64,000 nucleotides of DNA. Origin: Hephaestia mangrovi (lineage in GTDB: Bacteria > Pseudomonadota > Alphaproteobacteria > Sphingomonadales > Sphingomonadaceae). Positions 52,530 to 61,712 of the stretch are shown here, in pieces; the stretch's first letter is position 1, and the number at the start of each line of letters is the position of its first letter. Below the pieces are notes generated by a model. That model had not been told where the DNA came from. It made no database searches and saw only the letters and a list, made by a program, of their open reading frames with translations. Location of the stretch: the NCBI RefSeq assembly GCF_019880555.1, contig NZ_JAINVU010000003.1, positions 168,501 through 232,500 of the forward strand, in the 5' to 3' direction. The translations under genes were made by a program, and so were the position numbers.

Positions 52530-52892
52530 TCAGCCGACACGGGCGAAGGTCGCGGCGCTGCCATGGCGCTTGGCCGGCCGGCCGGGCGGCGAGGTTCCGG
52601 GTGTCCGGGTCGTCCCGGCGAGCCGGCACAGCAGATCGGCGATCTCACCCATGCGGGCGGCATCGATGTGGTAGAAGACCTGCTTCGCCTCGCGCCGCGT
52701 TTCGACCAGCTCGGCCTTGCGCAGCACGCCGAGCTGTTGCGACAGCCCCGGCTGGGTGATCCCGGTGGCGCTTTCGATATCGCCGACGGAAAGCTCGCCG
52801 GGCATGATCGCCCAGAGCAATTCAAGCCTCACCGGATGGGCGATCGCGCGCAGCACCTCGGCGCGCGCGGTGAAATCGGGTGCGTCGCTCAT
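52530..52892 (-). CDS. ArsR family winged-helix regulator
   Basis: A 120-residue repressor-type protein: EVLRAIAHPVRLELLWAIMP, the recognition helix region TGITQPGLSQQLGVLRKAEL and the wing VETRREAKQVFYHID. Only one cysteine is present (DLLCRL), so the paired-Cys redox sensing of BigR/SqrR is not available in the usual form. It overlaps the peroxiredoxin stop (ATGA), so peroxiredoxin and regulator share a transcript. The palindrome at 53592-53611 is its likely operator. Confidence 0.9.
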   Translation of the reverse strand: MSDAPDFTARAEVLRAIAHPVRLELLWAIMPGELSVGDIESATGITQPGLSQQLGVLRKAELVETRREAKQVFYHIDAARMGEIADLLCRLAGTTRTPGTSPPGRPAKRHGSAATFARVG

Positions 52893-53533
52893 GCCGCCCC
52901 CTTGTCGGGAATCGTGGTGTAGAACCAGTCGCCGGCGTTCTTTTCCTTGACGATCTCCGCCACCGAGGCGCGCGGCACGCGCAGCAGGTCGTCGCCCGGC
53001 GTCCAGTTGGCGGGAACCAGACACGACCCGCGGTGCACACGCTGAAGCGCGGTAAGGATGCGCAGCATCTCGTCGACCGAGCGCCCCACTTCGGCGGGGT
53101 AACAGGTCGAGGCGCGCAGCACCCCGTCGGGATCGAGGAAATAGGTGGTGCGCACCGCCGCCGCATCGACCGCATCGCAGCCGATCATGCCATAGGCGCG
53201 GGCGATCTCCAGCGTGGGATCCTCGATGATCGGGAAGTCGACCGTCACGCCGAACATGTCGTGGATCAGCCGGATCCAGGCGAGGTGCGAGTAGAGCGAA
53301 TCCACCGACAACGCCATCAGCGCGCAATCGAGCGCGGCGAATTCGCCGGCTGCCTTGGCCAGCGCGACGAACTCGCTGGTGCAGACCGGGGTGAAATCGG
53401 CGGGGTGCGAAAACAGCACCAGCCAGCGGCCGCGATAATCGCTCAGCGAAATCGGGCCTTGCGTGCTGCGCGCAGTGAAATTTGGTGCCTCGTCGCCAAG
53501 GCGCAGCATCGTGGCGGGCGGGGTGGACTCCAA
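52889..53533 (-). CDS. 1-Cys peroxiredoxin (Prx6-type)
   Basis: A 214-residue thiol peroxidase. The peroxidatic motif is HPADFTPVCTSE with Cys51 (53533 start), and the Prx6-type C-terminal domain is seen in YPAEVGRSVDEMLRILTALQ and the W/K segment after it. Other cysteines (for example MIGCDAV, ASTCYP) exist. It reduces hydrogen or organic peroxides, and peroxiredoxins can also act on polysulfides. It diverges from the persulfide-dioxygenase-like gene with the operator between. ATG 53509 is an alternative start. Confidence 0.93.
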   Translation of the reverse strand: MESTPPATMLRLGDEAPNFTARSTQGPISLSDYRGRWLVLFSHPADFTPVCTSEFVALAKAAGEFAALDCALMALSVDSLYSHLAWIRLIHDMFGVTVDFPIIEDPTLEIARAYGMIGCDAVDAAAVRTTYFLDPDGVLRASTCYPAEVGRSVDEMLRILTALQRVHRGSCLVPANWTPGDDLLRVPRASVAEIVKEKNAGDWFYTTIPDKGAA

Positions 53534-53589
53534 CAGTGATCTCCCGTCAAAAAGGGGCGAACGCGCCCATCGGCAACATTGACATTTTC

Positions 53590-53617
53590 AAATTACACAC
53601 TTATTTGTAATTGTAAA
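53590..53617 (-). promoter_or_regulatory. Divergent promoter region with ArsR-type operator palindrome
   Basis: ATTACACACT (53592-53601) and TATTTGTAAT (53602-53611) form a 20-bp imperfect palindrome (7 of 10 positions paired). Leftward, TTTACA (53612-53617) and TAATTT (53590-53595) make a promoter with a 16-base spacer lying over the palindrome. Rightward, TTGACA at 53579-53584 could be the -35 of the dioxygenase gene. A repressor bound here would block both directions. Confidence 0.6.
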
Positions 53618-53640
53618 GTGTTATTGGTCGGGAGGTGGCA

Positions 53641-54576
53641 ATGGCCACTCGAGAGACAGACGCGCTGGCGCGCGCAACCGCGGTGATCAAGGCCGCCCGC
53701 GCCGACAATGGCAAGCGGCCGGTCGTGAAGGCGTTTTTCGACGAGGCGACCTTCACGGCAAGCTATGCCGTGCACGATCCCGCCACACGCGCAGCCGCGA
53801 TCATCGATTCGGTGATGGACTATGATCCCGCCGCCGGGCGCACCTCCTTCGCCTCGGCAGATGCGATCATTGCCTATGTCGAGGCCGAAAAGCTGACGGT
53901 CGAGTGGCTGCTCGAAACGCACGCCCATGCCGATCACTTGTCGGCCGCGCCCTATCTGCAGGCGAAGCTCGGCGGCAAGCTGGCGATCGGCCGCGACATC
54001 TGCCGGGTGCAGGAGGTGTTCGGCAAATTGTTCAACGCCGGCACCCAATTCGAACGTGACGGATCGCAGTTCGACCGGCTGTTCGACGATGGCGACACTT
54101 TCACGATTGGCGAATTGAGCGCCACCGTGCTGCATGTGCCCGGCCACACGCCGGCCGATATGGCGTATATCATCGGCGACGCCGTGTTTGCCGGCGACAC
54201 GATCTTCATGCCCGATTTCGGCACCGCGCGCGCCGACTTCCCCGGCGGCGACGCGCACCAGCTCTACCGATCGATCCGCCGGCTGTTGTCGCTGCCGCGC
54301 GAGGCACGGCTGTTCCTGTGCCACGATTACAAGGCGCCCGGCCGCGATGCCTTTGCCTGGGAAACGACGATCGGGGCCGAGCGGGACGCCAACGTCCATG
54401 TCCATGACGGCGTCGGCGAGGATGATTTCGTCGCGATGCGCACTGCGCGCGACGAGACGCTGGCGATGCCGACGCTGTTGATGCCCGCGGTGCAGGTCAA
54501 CATGCGCGGCGGGCGGCTGCCGGAGCCGGAGGACAACGGCACGCGCTACCTCAAGATTCCGCTCGACGCCGTCTGA
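53641..54576 (+). CDS. MBL-fold persulfide-dioxygenase-like enzyme (ETHE1/Blh type)
   Basis: A 311-residue metallo-beta-lactamase-fold protein. ATG 53641 is 6 bases after GGGAGG. The metal motif is LETHAHADHLSA, then HVPGHTPADM, then GDTIFMPDFGTARADFPGGD, which is the ETHE1/Blh pattern and not that of hydrolytic glyoxalase II. There is no rhodanese or DUF442 fusion. Relatives oxidise glutathione persulfide to sulfite. The sulfite could leave through the TauE/SafE protein encoded next. Its expression is probably derepressed through the upstream ArsR operator. Confidence 0.88.
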   Translation: MATRETDALARATAVIKAARADNGKRPVVKAFFDEATFTASYAVHDPATRAAAIIDSVMDYDPAAGRTSFASADAIIAYVEAEKLTVEWLLETHAHADHLSAAPYLQAKLGGKLAIGRDICRVQEVFGKLFNAGTQFERDGSQFDRLFDDGDTFTIGELSATVLHVPGHTPADMAYIIGDAVFAGDTIFMPDFGTARADFPGGDAHQLYRSIRRLLSLPREARLFLCHDYKAPGRDAFAWETTIGAERDANVHVHDGVGEDDFVAMRTARDETLAMPTLLMPAVQVNMRGGRLPEPEDNGTRYLKIPLDAV

Positions 54577-54581
54577 CGAGC

Positions 54582-55358
54582 GTGCTCGATCCGCTCCAAT
54601 ATGTGCTCGGCGCCTTGTCCGGCGGGCTGGTCGGCTTCTCGCTCGGGCTGGTCGGCGGCGGCGGATCGATCCTCGCAGTGCCGCTGATGGTCTATCTGGT
54701 GGGCGTGCCGAGCCCGCACATGGCGATCGGCACCAGCGCGCTGGCGGTCGCCGCCAACGCCGCCACCGGGCTCGCCAGCCATGCCCGCGCGCATACCGTC
54801 AAATGGCGTTGCGGCGCAGTCTATGCCGCCGCCGGGATCGTCGGCGCGCTGATCGGCTCGACTGCGGGCAAGGCGTTCGACGGGCACAAGCTCTTGTTCC
54901 TGTTCGCGCTGGTGATGGTCGCGGTCGGTGTGCTGATGCTGCGCGGGCGCAAGGCGGGCGGCATGCCGGGCGCGCATCTGAGCCGCGAGAACGCGCCGAA
55001 GATTATGGGCTACGGTTTCGGCACCGGCGCGTTTTCCGGCTTTTTCGGTATCGGGGGCGGCTTCCTGATCGTGCCGGGCTTGCGCCTGTCGACCGACATG
55101 CCGATGATCAACGCGGTCGGCACCAGCCTTGTCGCGGTCACCGCCTTCGGGCTGACGACCGCGGCCAATTATGCCTGGTCCGGCCTGGTCGACTGGCCGC
55201 TCGCCGGCATCTTCATCGTCGGTGGCGTCGCGGGCGGCGTGCTGGGCACGATGTTGGCCAGGCGCCTGTCCGGATCGGGCACGCTTACCACGGTGTTCGC
55301 GATCCTGATCTTCGTCGTCGCCGCCTATATGCTCTGGAAGAGCGCCGCCGCCCTTTGA
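54582..55358 (+). CDS. TauE/SafE family anion exporter
   Basis: A 258-residue inner-membrane protein with about eight helices. The two TauE/SafE repeats begin GGLVGFSLGLVGGGGSILAV and TGAFSGFFGIGGGFLIVPGL. The family carries sulfite, sulfonates or related anions. The GTG is 5 bases after the dioxygenase stop, so the two are co-transcribed; sulfite export is the natural role here, by inference. The paralogous Gly-rich repeats are intact. Confidence 0.92.
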   Translation: MLDPLQYVLGALSGGLVGFSLGLVGGGGSILAVPLMVYLVGVPSPHMAIGTSALAVAANAATGLASHARAHTVKWRCGAVYAAAGIVGALIGSTAGKAFDGHKLLFLFALVMVAVGVLMLRGRKAGGMPGAHLSRENAPKIMGYGFGTGAFSGFFGIGGGFLIVPGLRLSTDMPMINAVGTSLVAVTAFGLTTAANYAWSGLVDWPLAGIFIVGGVAGGVLGTMLARRLSGSGTLTTVFAILIFVVAAYMLWKSAAAL

Positions 55359-55392
55359 ACCCTCAACCCACACGTAACCACAGGAGACAGCA

Positions 55393-56022
55393 ATGAGCCT
55401 GCACATCGGCGATACCGCCCCCGATTTCACCGTCGAGACCCAGCAGGGCCCGATCAGCTTTCACGACTGGGCCGGCGACGCCTGGGTGTTCTTCTTCAGC
55501 CACCCGGCCGATTTCACGCCGGTCTGCACCACCGAGATGGGTCGCACCGCGCAGCTTGCCGGCGAGTTCGCCGCGCGCAACGTGAAGCCGCTCGGCCTGT
55601 CGACCGACACCGCCGAGGAGCATCGCAAGTGGATCGCCGACGTCAACGACACCCAGAAGACCGACCTCCAGTTCCCGATCGTCGCCGACAAGGATCTGAA
55701 GGTCGCCCGGCTCTACGACATGATCCACCCCGAGCAGAGCGAAACCGCGGCGGTGCGTTCGGTGTTCATCATCGATCCCAACAAGAAGATCCGCCTGACG
55801 ATGACCTATCCGATGAGCGTCGGCCGCAATTTCGACGAAATCCTGCGGGTGATCGATTCGCTGCAGCTCGGCGATGCCAAGCGGATCGCCACGCCCGCCG
55901 ACTGGCAGAAAGGCAAGGAGGTCATCATCCCGCCCTCGATCAGCAACGAGGAAGCCAAGGGCCTGTTCCCGCAGGGCTGGACCGAGCATCGGCCCTATCT
56001 GCGCACGACCAAGGTCGATTGA
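55393..56022 (+). CDS. Peroxiredoxin (1-Cys, Prx6-type)
   Basis: A 209-residue thiol peroxidase with the motif HPADFTPVCTTE (Cys45) and the Prx6-type C-terminal extension TYPMSVGRNFDEILRVIDSL, ADWQKGKEVIIPPSISNEEA. It contains no other cysteine, so it must be recycled by an external thiol. AGGAGA lies 6 bases before the ATG. It is the third gene after the operator; together with the divergent peroxiredoxin at 52889-53533 it gives the locus two paralogues. A hairpin follows. Confidence 0.95.
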   Translation: MSLHIGDTAPDFTVETQQGPISFHDWAGDAWVFFFSHPADFTPVCTTEMGRTAQLAGEFAARNVKPLGLSTDTAEEHRKWIADVNDTQKTDLQFPIVADKDLKVARLYDMIHPEQSETAAVRSVFIIDPNKKIRLTMTYPMSVGRNFDEILRVIDSLQLGDAKRIATPADWQKGKEVIIPPSISNEEAKGLFPQGWTEHRPYLRTTKVD

Positions 56023-56029
56023 GCTGGCC

Positions 56030-56054
56030 GGGGGTGTCGCGATGCGGCGCCCCC
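56030..56054 (+). terminator. Hairpin after the peroxiredoxin gene
   Basis: GGGGGTGTCGC (56030-56040) pairs with GCGGCGCCCCC (56044-56054), allowing two G-U pairs, with a 3-base loop. The following TCCCC is not a T-run, so termination is likely but not certain. Confidence 0.45.
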
Positions 56055-56082
56055 TCCCCGCACCCGCAGATGGAATCTAGGG

Positions 56083-56937
56083 TCAGGCGTCGCTCACCAA
56101 TGGATCGATCTGCCCGCTCAGATTGTGGCGGAGCCCGACGCTCAACGCGGCGATCCGGCCGGGATCGGCCTTGAGCTGACGCGGCGTAAGGCCGGTAAAT
56201 TCCCTGATCTCGCGGATCAGATGCGACTGATCGTAAAAGCCGCGATCGATCACCTCATCCAGTGAATCGCCATCGAGAATCAGCGACACGGCCGCGCGTA
56301 ACGCCCGATACTTTCGCGCCAGGAATTTGGGCGGCATGCCATACAGGCGGTTGCAATTGCGCTCGAGCTGACGGCGTGAAAGCCCGGTCGCGCCGATCAG
56401 GCTTTCGATATCGGGCGACGGATGCGCCGCCAGCCAGTCGTTGACCTGGCGCACGAAGCGCAACGTGTCGCTGCAGCTGTCTCGCAGCAGCTCGAGCAGC
56501 AAGGCGGTGGCGATCGCCTGCATCCCGGCAAGGTCGGCGGCCGAGCGTAGCGCCTCTCGCGCGGCGATCACCCGATCGCCGAACAGATCGGCGGCATCGA
56601 CCAGGCGGTTGACCATGGTAGAGGCGTCCACGCCGATCAGCGCCGCCCAGCCGCACGGCGCGAGCCCCGCGCCGAACACATGGACCGGGCGATCGGCGCA
56701 GATGACGCGCGGCCCGGTCGTCGGGCCGACGATATGCACGTCCATGGCTTGCTGGACGCGGCCATCGGCGAAGCGATATTCGCCGCCGCCATCATGCAGG
56801 ACGAACCGGATCTGCGCGCGATCGGCCCGCTCGGTTTCCTCAAGGCCCGGCAGGTCGGAGCGAAATCGATAGAAGACCGTGATGTAATCGGACAGCGCCG
56901 CATCCGGTATGGCGTAATCGAGATGAAGATGAGTCAC
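56083..56937 (-). CDS. AraC family transcriptional regulator
   Basis: A ~284-residue regulator. The C-terminal DNA-binding domain (about 175-265) has two helix-turn-helix units: LIGATGLSRRQLERNCNRLY and LDEVIDRGFYDQSHLIREIR with FTGLTPRQLK. The N-terminal ~165 residues resemble the DUF6597-type sensing domain of AraC proteins. GTG 56937 follows GGGGG; GTG 56952 is possible. It lies 86-101 bases after the outer-membrane efflux gene on the same strand and may control the RND operon or be read through from it. Ligand unknown. Confidence 0.9.
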   Translation of the reverse strand: MTHLHLDYAIPDAALSDYITVFYRFRSDLPGLEETERADRAQIRFVLHDGGGEYRFADGRVQQAMDVHIVGPTTGPRVICADRPVHVFGAGLAPCGWAALIGVDASTMVNRLVDAADLFGDRVIAAREALRSAADLAGMQAIATALLLELLRDSCSDTLRFVRQVNDWLAAHPSPDIESLIGATGLSRRQLERNCNRLYGMPPKFLARKYRALRAAVSLILDGDSLDEVIDRGFYDQSHLIREIREFTGLTPRQLKADPGRIAALSVGLRHNLSGQIDPLVSDA

Positions 56938-57038
56938 GCTGCCCCCATTCACGCAACACGGGAGCTATTTCTACATCATCTTCGAAAAGCCCGAAAGCCG
57001 GACCTCCTTTCCGCCGGCGAACCGCTACAAAAGGCGCT

Positions 57039-58463
57039 CTAGGAAGATTGCGCCGGCGGGCCCTGCCAGCCACCGCCGAGCGCTTCGAACAGGTTGATCT
57101 GATCGTCGGCGATCCGCGCGTCGGCATCGGCCAGCGCGGCCTGCGCGTCGGCAAAGGTCCGCTCCGCATCAAGCAGGTCGAGCGAATTGACTGCGCCTTC
57201 ATGCTGCTGCGCGCGGGTGATGACCGCGGCATGCTGGGCCTGGTCATAGGCCGCCTTGAGCGCGGTACGACGATCGAGATCGTGGCCATAAGCAGACAGC
57301 GCCGTCTCGGTTTCGCGCAGCGCGGTCAGCACCGTGCCGTCGAAAGTGGCGAGCGAGGCCTGGGTATCGGCCCTGGCCCCGGCGATCTTGGCGCGCGCCG
57401 CGCTCTGGTTGGGGAACGACCAGCTGATCAGCGGGCCGAGCAGCCAGCGCAGCGGGCCCGCCCCGAAAATGTCGCTGATCGAGGTGCCGGTCGACCCGAT
57501 CGAGGCACCGAGCGAGATGTGCGGATAGAGATCGGCGGTGGCGACGCCGATCCGTGCGGTGGCCGCCGCCAGCCGGCGTTCGGCGGCCCGCACGTCGGGG
57601 CGGCGCGCGATCAGCGCCTGACCGTCGCCGACCGGGATCGGCCGGGTGATCTCCAGCGTGGTCGATCGCTCGCCGGCGATCGGCGGCAAATCGGCCGGCG
57701 CGCGGCCAGTGAGCGTCGCGAGCCGGAACAAGGCGGCATCGCGCTCGGCCTGGATCGCCGGCACATCGGCAGCGCGCTGATCGCGCAGCGTGGCGATCCG
57801 CGCGGTATCGAGGCCGTTGGCAAGCCCGGCCGAATGGCGGCGCTCGGTCAACGTCAGCGACTGGTTGAGCAGCTCCACGATATGCCGCGCGACCGCGAGC
57901 CGCGCCGCGGCGGACGCGGCATCGGCATAGGCACGCGTCGTATCGGCAACCACCGCGACGCGCACGGCATCGGCGTCATATTGCGCGGCCGCGACGTCGC
58001 CCTTGGCCGCCTCGACATCGCGGCGCACGCGGCCGAACAGGTCGACCTCGTACGACACGTCGAGTCCGGCATCGATCGACCAATCCTCCCGCTTGGCGCC
58101 CGGGGCACGCTGGCTCGCGGGCAGGCGGCCGTAGGTCGGATCGGCGCTCAGCGTGGTCTGTGGCAACTCGTCGGCGCGCGCGCCTTTCAAGCCGGCGCGC
58201 GCCTTGGCGATGTTCGCCACCGCGACGCGGATGTCGGTATTGGCCTTCAGCGCATCGCCGACGAGACCGTCCAGCACCGGGTCGTTATAGAGCCGCCACC
58301 AGTCTTGATCGATCGGCGCAGTCGAAACGGCGGGCGTATCGGCGGCAACAAAGGGGCCGGACGCCGCCGCAGGAGGGGCAGGAGCGACATAGTCCGGCCC
58401 CACCGCGCACGCGGCGAGCGCGAGCGCGGATAGCGAGGCAATTGAAGCACGAAGACGTGACAT
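57039..58463 (-). CDS. RND efflux outer-membrane lipoprotein (NodT/OprM family)
   Basis: A 474-residue TolC-type channel. The lipobox SALALAAC places the lipidated Cys at residue 19. Two OEP repeats are present, starting TAPIDQDWWRLYNDPVLDGL and AVRVAVVADTTRAYADAASA. The C-terminal NSLDLLDAERTFADAQAALA is characteristic. The ATG lies 5 bases after AAGGACAC and 11 bases after the pump stop. It completes the adaptor-pump-channel set of the operon. Confidence 0.95.
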   Translation of the reverse strand: MSRLRASIASLSALALAACAVGPDYVAPAPPAAASGPFVAADTPAVSTAPIDQDWWRLYNDPVLDGLVGDALKANTDIRVAVANIAKARAGLKGARADELPQTTLSADPTYGRLPASQRAPGAKREDWSIDAGLDVSYEVDLFGRVRRDVEAAKGDVAAAQYDADAVRVAVVADTTRAYADAASAAARLAVARHIVELLNQSLTLTERRHSAGLANGLDTARIATLRDQRAADVPAIQAERDAALFRLATLTGRAPADLPPIAGERSTTLEITRPIPVGDGQALIARRPDVRAAERRLAAATARIGVATADLYPHISLGASIGSTGTSISDIFGAGPLRWLLGPLISWSFPNQSAARAKIAGARADTQASLATFDGTVLTALRETETALSAYGHDLDRRTALKAAYDQAQHAAVITRAQQHEGAVNSLDLLDAERTFADAQAALADADARIADDQINLFEALGGGWQGPPAQSS

Positions 58464-58474
58464 AGAATGTGTCC

Positions 58475-61400
58475 TTATTCGGCGGGCTGCAGCATCGGCT
58501 CGGCGTCCGGCCGCTTGCGGCGACGCGAGAGCCGATCGCCGAGCGCGCGGCAGACGACGTAGAAAGTCGGCGTGAAGATCAAGCCGAAGCCGGTGACGCC
58601 CAGCATTCCGAAGAACACCGCGGTGCCGAGCGCCTGCCGTAGTTCGGCGCCCGCCCCGCTGGCGATCAGCAGCGGCACGGAGCCGAGGATGAACGCGAAG
58701 CTGGTCATCAGGATCGGCCGCAGGCGATCACGCGCCGCGCGCACCGCCGCCTCGACCGGCGACAAGCCGTCCTCTTCCTCGGCCTGGCGGGCGAATTCGA
58801 CCACCAGGATCGCGTTCTTCGCCGCCAGCGCGATCAGCACGACCAGCCCGATCTGCGTCAGCACGTTATTGTCCATGCCGCGCAGGTTCACGCCGATCAT
58901 CGCCGCCAGCAGGCACATCGGCACGATCAGGATGATCGACAGCGGCAGCACCAGGCTTTCATATTGCGCGGCGAGCACCAGGAAGACGAACAGCACCGAC
59001 AGAGCGAACACAGCGCCGGCGGTATTGCCCGCGAGCTTCTGCTGGAAGGCGATACCGGTCCATTCGTGGCTATAGCCCTTCGGCAACGTCGTATCGGCGA
59101 GCTTTTCCATCGTCACCAGCGACTGGCCCGACGAATAGCCCGGCGCCGTATCGCCATCGACCGCGACGGCCGGGTGCAGATTGTAACGCATCACGCGATA
59201 CGGGCCGGTCTTGCTCTCGAACGTCGCCACCGATCCGATCGGCACCATCGCGCCCGAATTGGAGCGGGTCTTGAGGTTGGCGATGTCGGCGGGCGTCTTG
59301 CGCGCATCGGCCTCCGCCTGTGCGGTGACGTGATAGGTCCGCCCCAGCAGGTTGAAGTCGTTAACGTAAGTGGAGCCGAGATAGACCTGCAGCGCCTCGA
59401 ACACGCGCTCGGGCGGCACACCCAGCATGTCCGACTTGCGCCGATCGATATCGGCGAAGATGCGCGGCGTCGCGGCGTTGAAGAAGGTATAAACCTGCTT
59501 CAGCCCCTTGGTCTGGTTGGCCTTGCCGATCAGCCCATAGGCATTCTTGCCGAGCGCGTCATAGCCGCGATCTCCCAGATCCTCGACCATCATGCGATAG
59601 CCGCCGGCCGAACCGATGCCCTGGATCAGCGGCGGTGGCACCACCATGATCCGCGCCTCGTTGATATCGGCAGTGCGCTTCTGCGCCTCGGCCATGATCT
59701 GCTGGAAGCTGACGCCGAGCTTCTTGCGCTCTTCGAAGGATTCGAGCGGTACGTAGGCGGCGGCCGCGTTGGGCGCGAGCGTCTGCGACGGCCCGTCGAA
59801 GCCGGCGAGCATAACCGAGCCCTTGACGCCCGGGATCGGCAGGATGCGCTTGGCGACCTTCTGCATCACCGCATCGGTGCGTTCGAGCGAGGAGCCCGGC
59901 GGCAACTGAATGACGGTGAGGAAATAGCCCTGATCCTGCGCGGGAATGAAGCCCGACGGCGTTACCCAGAACAGCCCGATCGTTGCGGCGATCAGCCCGG
60001 CATAGGTAATCATCATCGACTTCGGACGACGCACCAGCCGACGCGTGAGATTGGCATAGCCCTCGCTCAAGCGCTCGAACCCGCGATTGAAGCGATCGCC
60101 AGCGTGATGCAGCCAGCGCACCACCGCATGACGCTCGCCGCGATGGTCATCGGGCTTGAGCAGCAAGGCGGCGAGCGCCGGTGACAGCGTCAGCGACAGG
60201 ATCAGCGAGATGATCGTTGCGGTGGCGATCGTCACCGCGAATTGCTGGTAGAACGCGCCCGACAGGCCGGTGAGGAACAGCGTCGGCACGAACACCGCGC
60301 ACAGCACCAGCACGATCGCGATCAGCGCCGCCGACACCTCGTCCATCGAGGTCTTGGCGGCCTCCAGCGCGGACAGTCCGCGCTCGAGGTTGCGCTCGAC
60401 ATTCTCGACCACGACGATCGCGTCGTCGACCACCACGCCGATCGCCAGCACCATGCCGAACAGCGACAAGTTGTTGAGCGAATAACCGAACGCCGCGAGC
60501 GCGAGGCAACTGCCGATCAGCGACACGGGGATCGCCACCACCGGAATGATCGCCGCGCGCCATTTCTGCAGGAAGACGATGATGACCAGGACCACCAGGA
60601 TCACCGCTTCGCCCAGCGTGTGGAACACCGCGTCGATCGACTGCGAGATGAACTCGGTGGGGTTATAGATGACGCGATAGGCAAGGCCCTTGGGGAACGT
60701 CTTGGAGACCTGCTTCATTTCCTTGTTGACCGCTTGTGCCGCGGCCAGCGCGTTCGATCCGGGGCGCTGGAACACCGCCATGATCACCGTCGGCTTGCCC
60801 GACAGATAGGTGTTCGATGAATAATTGTCGGCGCCCAGTTCGACACGCGCCACATCGCGCACGCGCACCTGATGGCCCTGCGCATCGGTGCGGATGACGA
60901 TGTTGGAAAACTGGCTCGGATCGGTGAAGCGGCCCTGCGCTTCGACATTCACCTGGAAGGCGTTGCCCTGCGAATATGGCGGCGCGCCGAGCGTGCCCGC
61001 GGCAACCTGCACGTTCTGCGCACGCAGCGCGGAAACGATGTCGCCGGCCGTCAGATTGAGCGCGGCGGCGCGGTCGGGATCGATCCACACCCGCATCGCG
61101 TAATCGCGATTGCCGAACAGCCGCACGTCGCCAACGCCGTCGATGCGAGTCAGCCGGTCGCGGATCTGGGTCAGCGCGTAATTGGAGATATAGCCGCGAT
61201 CGAGCGAATTGTCGGGCGAGATCAGGTTGACGACCATCAGGAAGTCCGGCGACGTCTTCTGCGTCACCACGCCCAGCCGCTGGACCTCTTCGGGCAGCGT
61301 CGGCGTCGCGATCGCGACGCGGTTCTGCACCAGCACCTGCGCGGCATCCAGATCGGTGCCGATCTTGAAGGTAACGGTGATCGTCACCTTGCCGTCGCCG

Positions 61401-61654
61401 GTCGATTGCGACGACATGTAGAGCATGTTGTCGACGCCGTTGATCTGCTGCTCGATCGGCGCGGCGACGGTGTCGGCCACCGTTTGCGCGGTGGCGCCGG
61501 GATAGCTTGCCGTCACCGTCACCGTGGGCGGAACGATATCGGGATATTGCGATACCGGCAGCCCAAGATAGGCGATGGCGCCGACGATCGTGATGACGAC
61601 CGCGATCACCGCGGCGAAGATCGGCCGCGTGATGAAGAACCGTGAGAGGCGCAT
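58475..61654 (-). CDS. RND multidrug efflux pump, HAE1/AcrB family
   Basis: A 1059-residue inner-membrane pump. It starts MRLSRFFITRPIFAAVIAVV; an upstream extension of the frame lacks homology. The layout is one helix, a porter domain, six helices, a second porter domain and six helices. The proton-relay Asp pair is visible in GVVVDDAIVVVENVERNLER, and the conserved PTVTVTASYPGATAQTVAD and FRRPGSNALAAAQAV-type segments follow. Length equals that of AcrB/MexB. Substrates are probably hydrophobic drugs or solvents, but this cannot be read off directly. Confidence 0.96.
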   Translation of the reverse strand: MRLSRFFITRPIFAAVIAVVITIVGAIAYLGLPVSQYPDIVPPTVTVTASYPGATAQTVADTVAAPIEQQINGVDNMLYMSSQSTGDGKVTITVTFKIGTDLDAAQVLVQNRVAIATPTLPEEVQRLGVVTQKTSPDFLMVVNLISPDNSLDRGYISNYALTQIRDRLTRIDGVGDVRLFGNRDYAMRVWIDPDRAAALNLTAGDIVSALRAQNVQVAAGTLGAPPYSQGNAFQVNVEAQGRFTDPSQFSNIVIRTDAQGHQVRVRDVARVELGADNYSSNTYLSGKPTVIMAVFQRPGSNALAAAQAVNKEMKQVSKTFPKGLAYRVIYNPTEFISQSIDAVFHTLGEAVILVVLVIIVFLQKWRAAIIPVVAIPVSLIGSCLALAAFGYSLNNLSLFGMVLAIGVVVDDAIVVVENVERNLERGLSALEAAKTSMDEVSAALIAIVLVLCAVFVPTLFLTGLSGAFYQQFAVTIATATIISLILSLTLSPALAALLLKPDDHRGERHAVVRWLHHAGDRFNRGFERLSEGYANLTRRLVRRPKSMMITYAGLIAATIGLFWVTPSGFIPAQDQGYFLTVIQLPPGSSLERTDAVMQKVAKRILPIPGVKGSVMLAGFDGPSQTLAPNAAAAYVPLESFEERKKLGVSFQQIMAEAQKRTADINEARIMVVPPPLIQGIGSAGGYRMMVEDLGDRGYDALGKNAYGLIGKANQTKGLKQVYTFFNAATPRIFADIDRRKSDMLGVPPERVFEALQVYLGSTYVNDFNLLGRTYHVTAQAEADARKTPADIANLKTRSNSGAMVPIGSVATFESKTGPYRVMRYNLHPAVAVDGDTAPGYSSGQSLVTMEKLADTTLPKGYSHEWTGIAFQQKLAGNTAGAVFALSVLFVFLVLAAQYESLVLPLSIILIVPMCLLAAMIGVNLRGMDNNVLTQIGLVVLIALAAKNAILVVEFARQAEEEDGLSPVEAAVRAARDRLRPILMTSFAFILGSVPLLIASGAGAELRQALGTAVFFGMLGVTGFGLIFTPTFYVVCRALGDRLSRRRKRPDAEPMLQPAE

Positions 61655-61712
61655 GTGCCTGCTCCCTGAAATTTGGGCCTCGATGGCCAGTGATGTCGAT
61701 CCGATCACGCCC

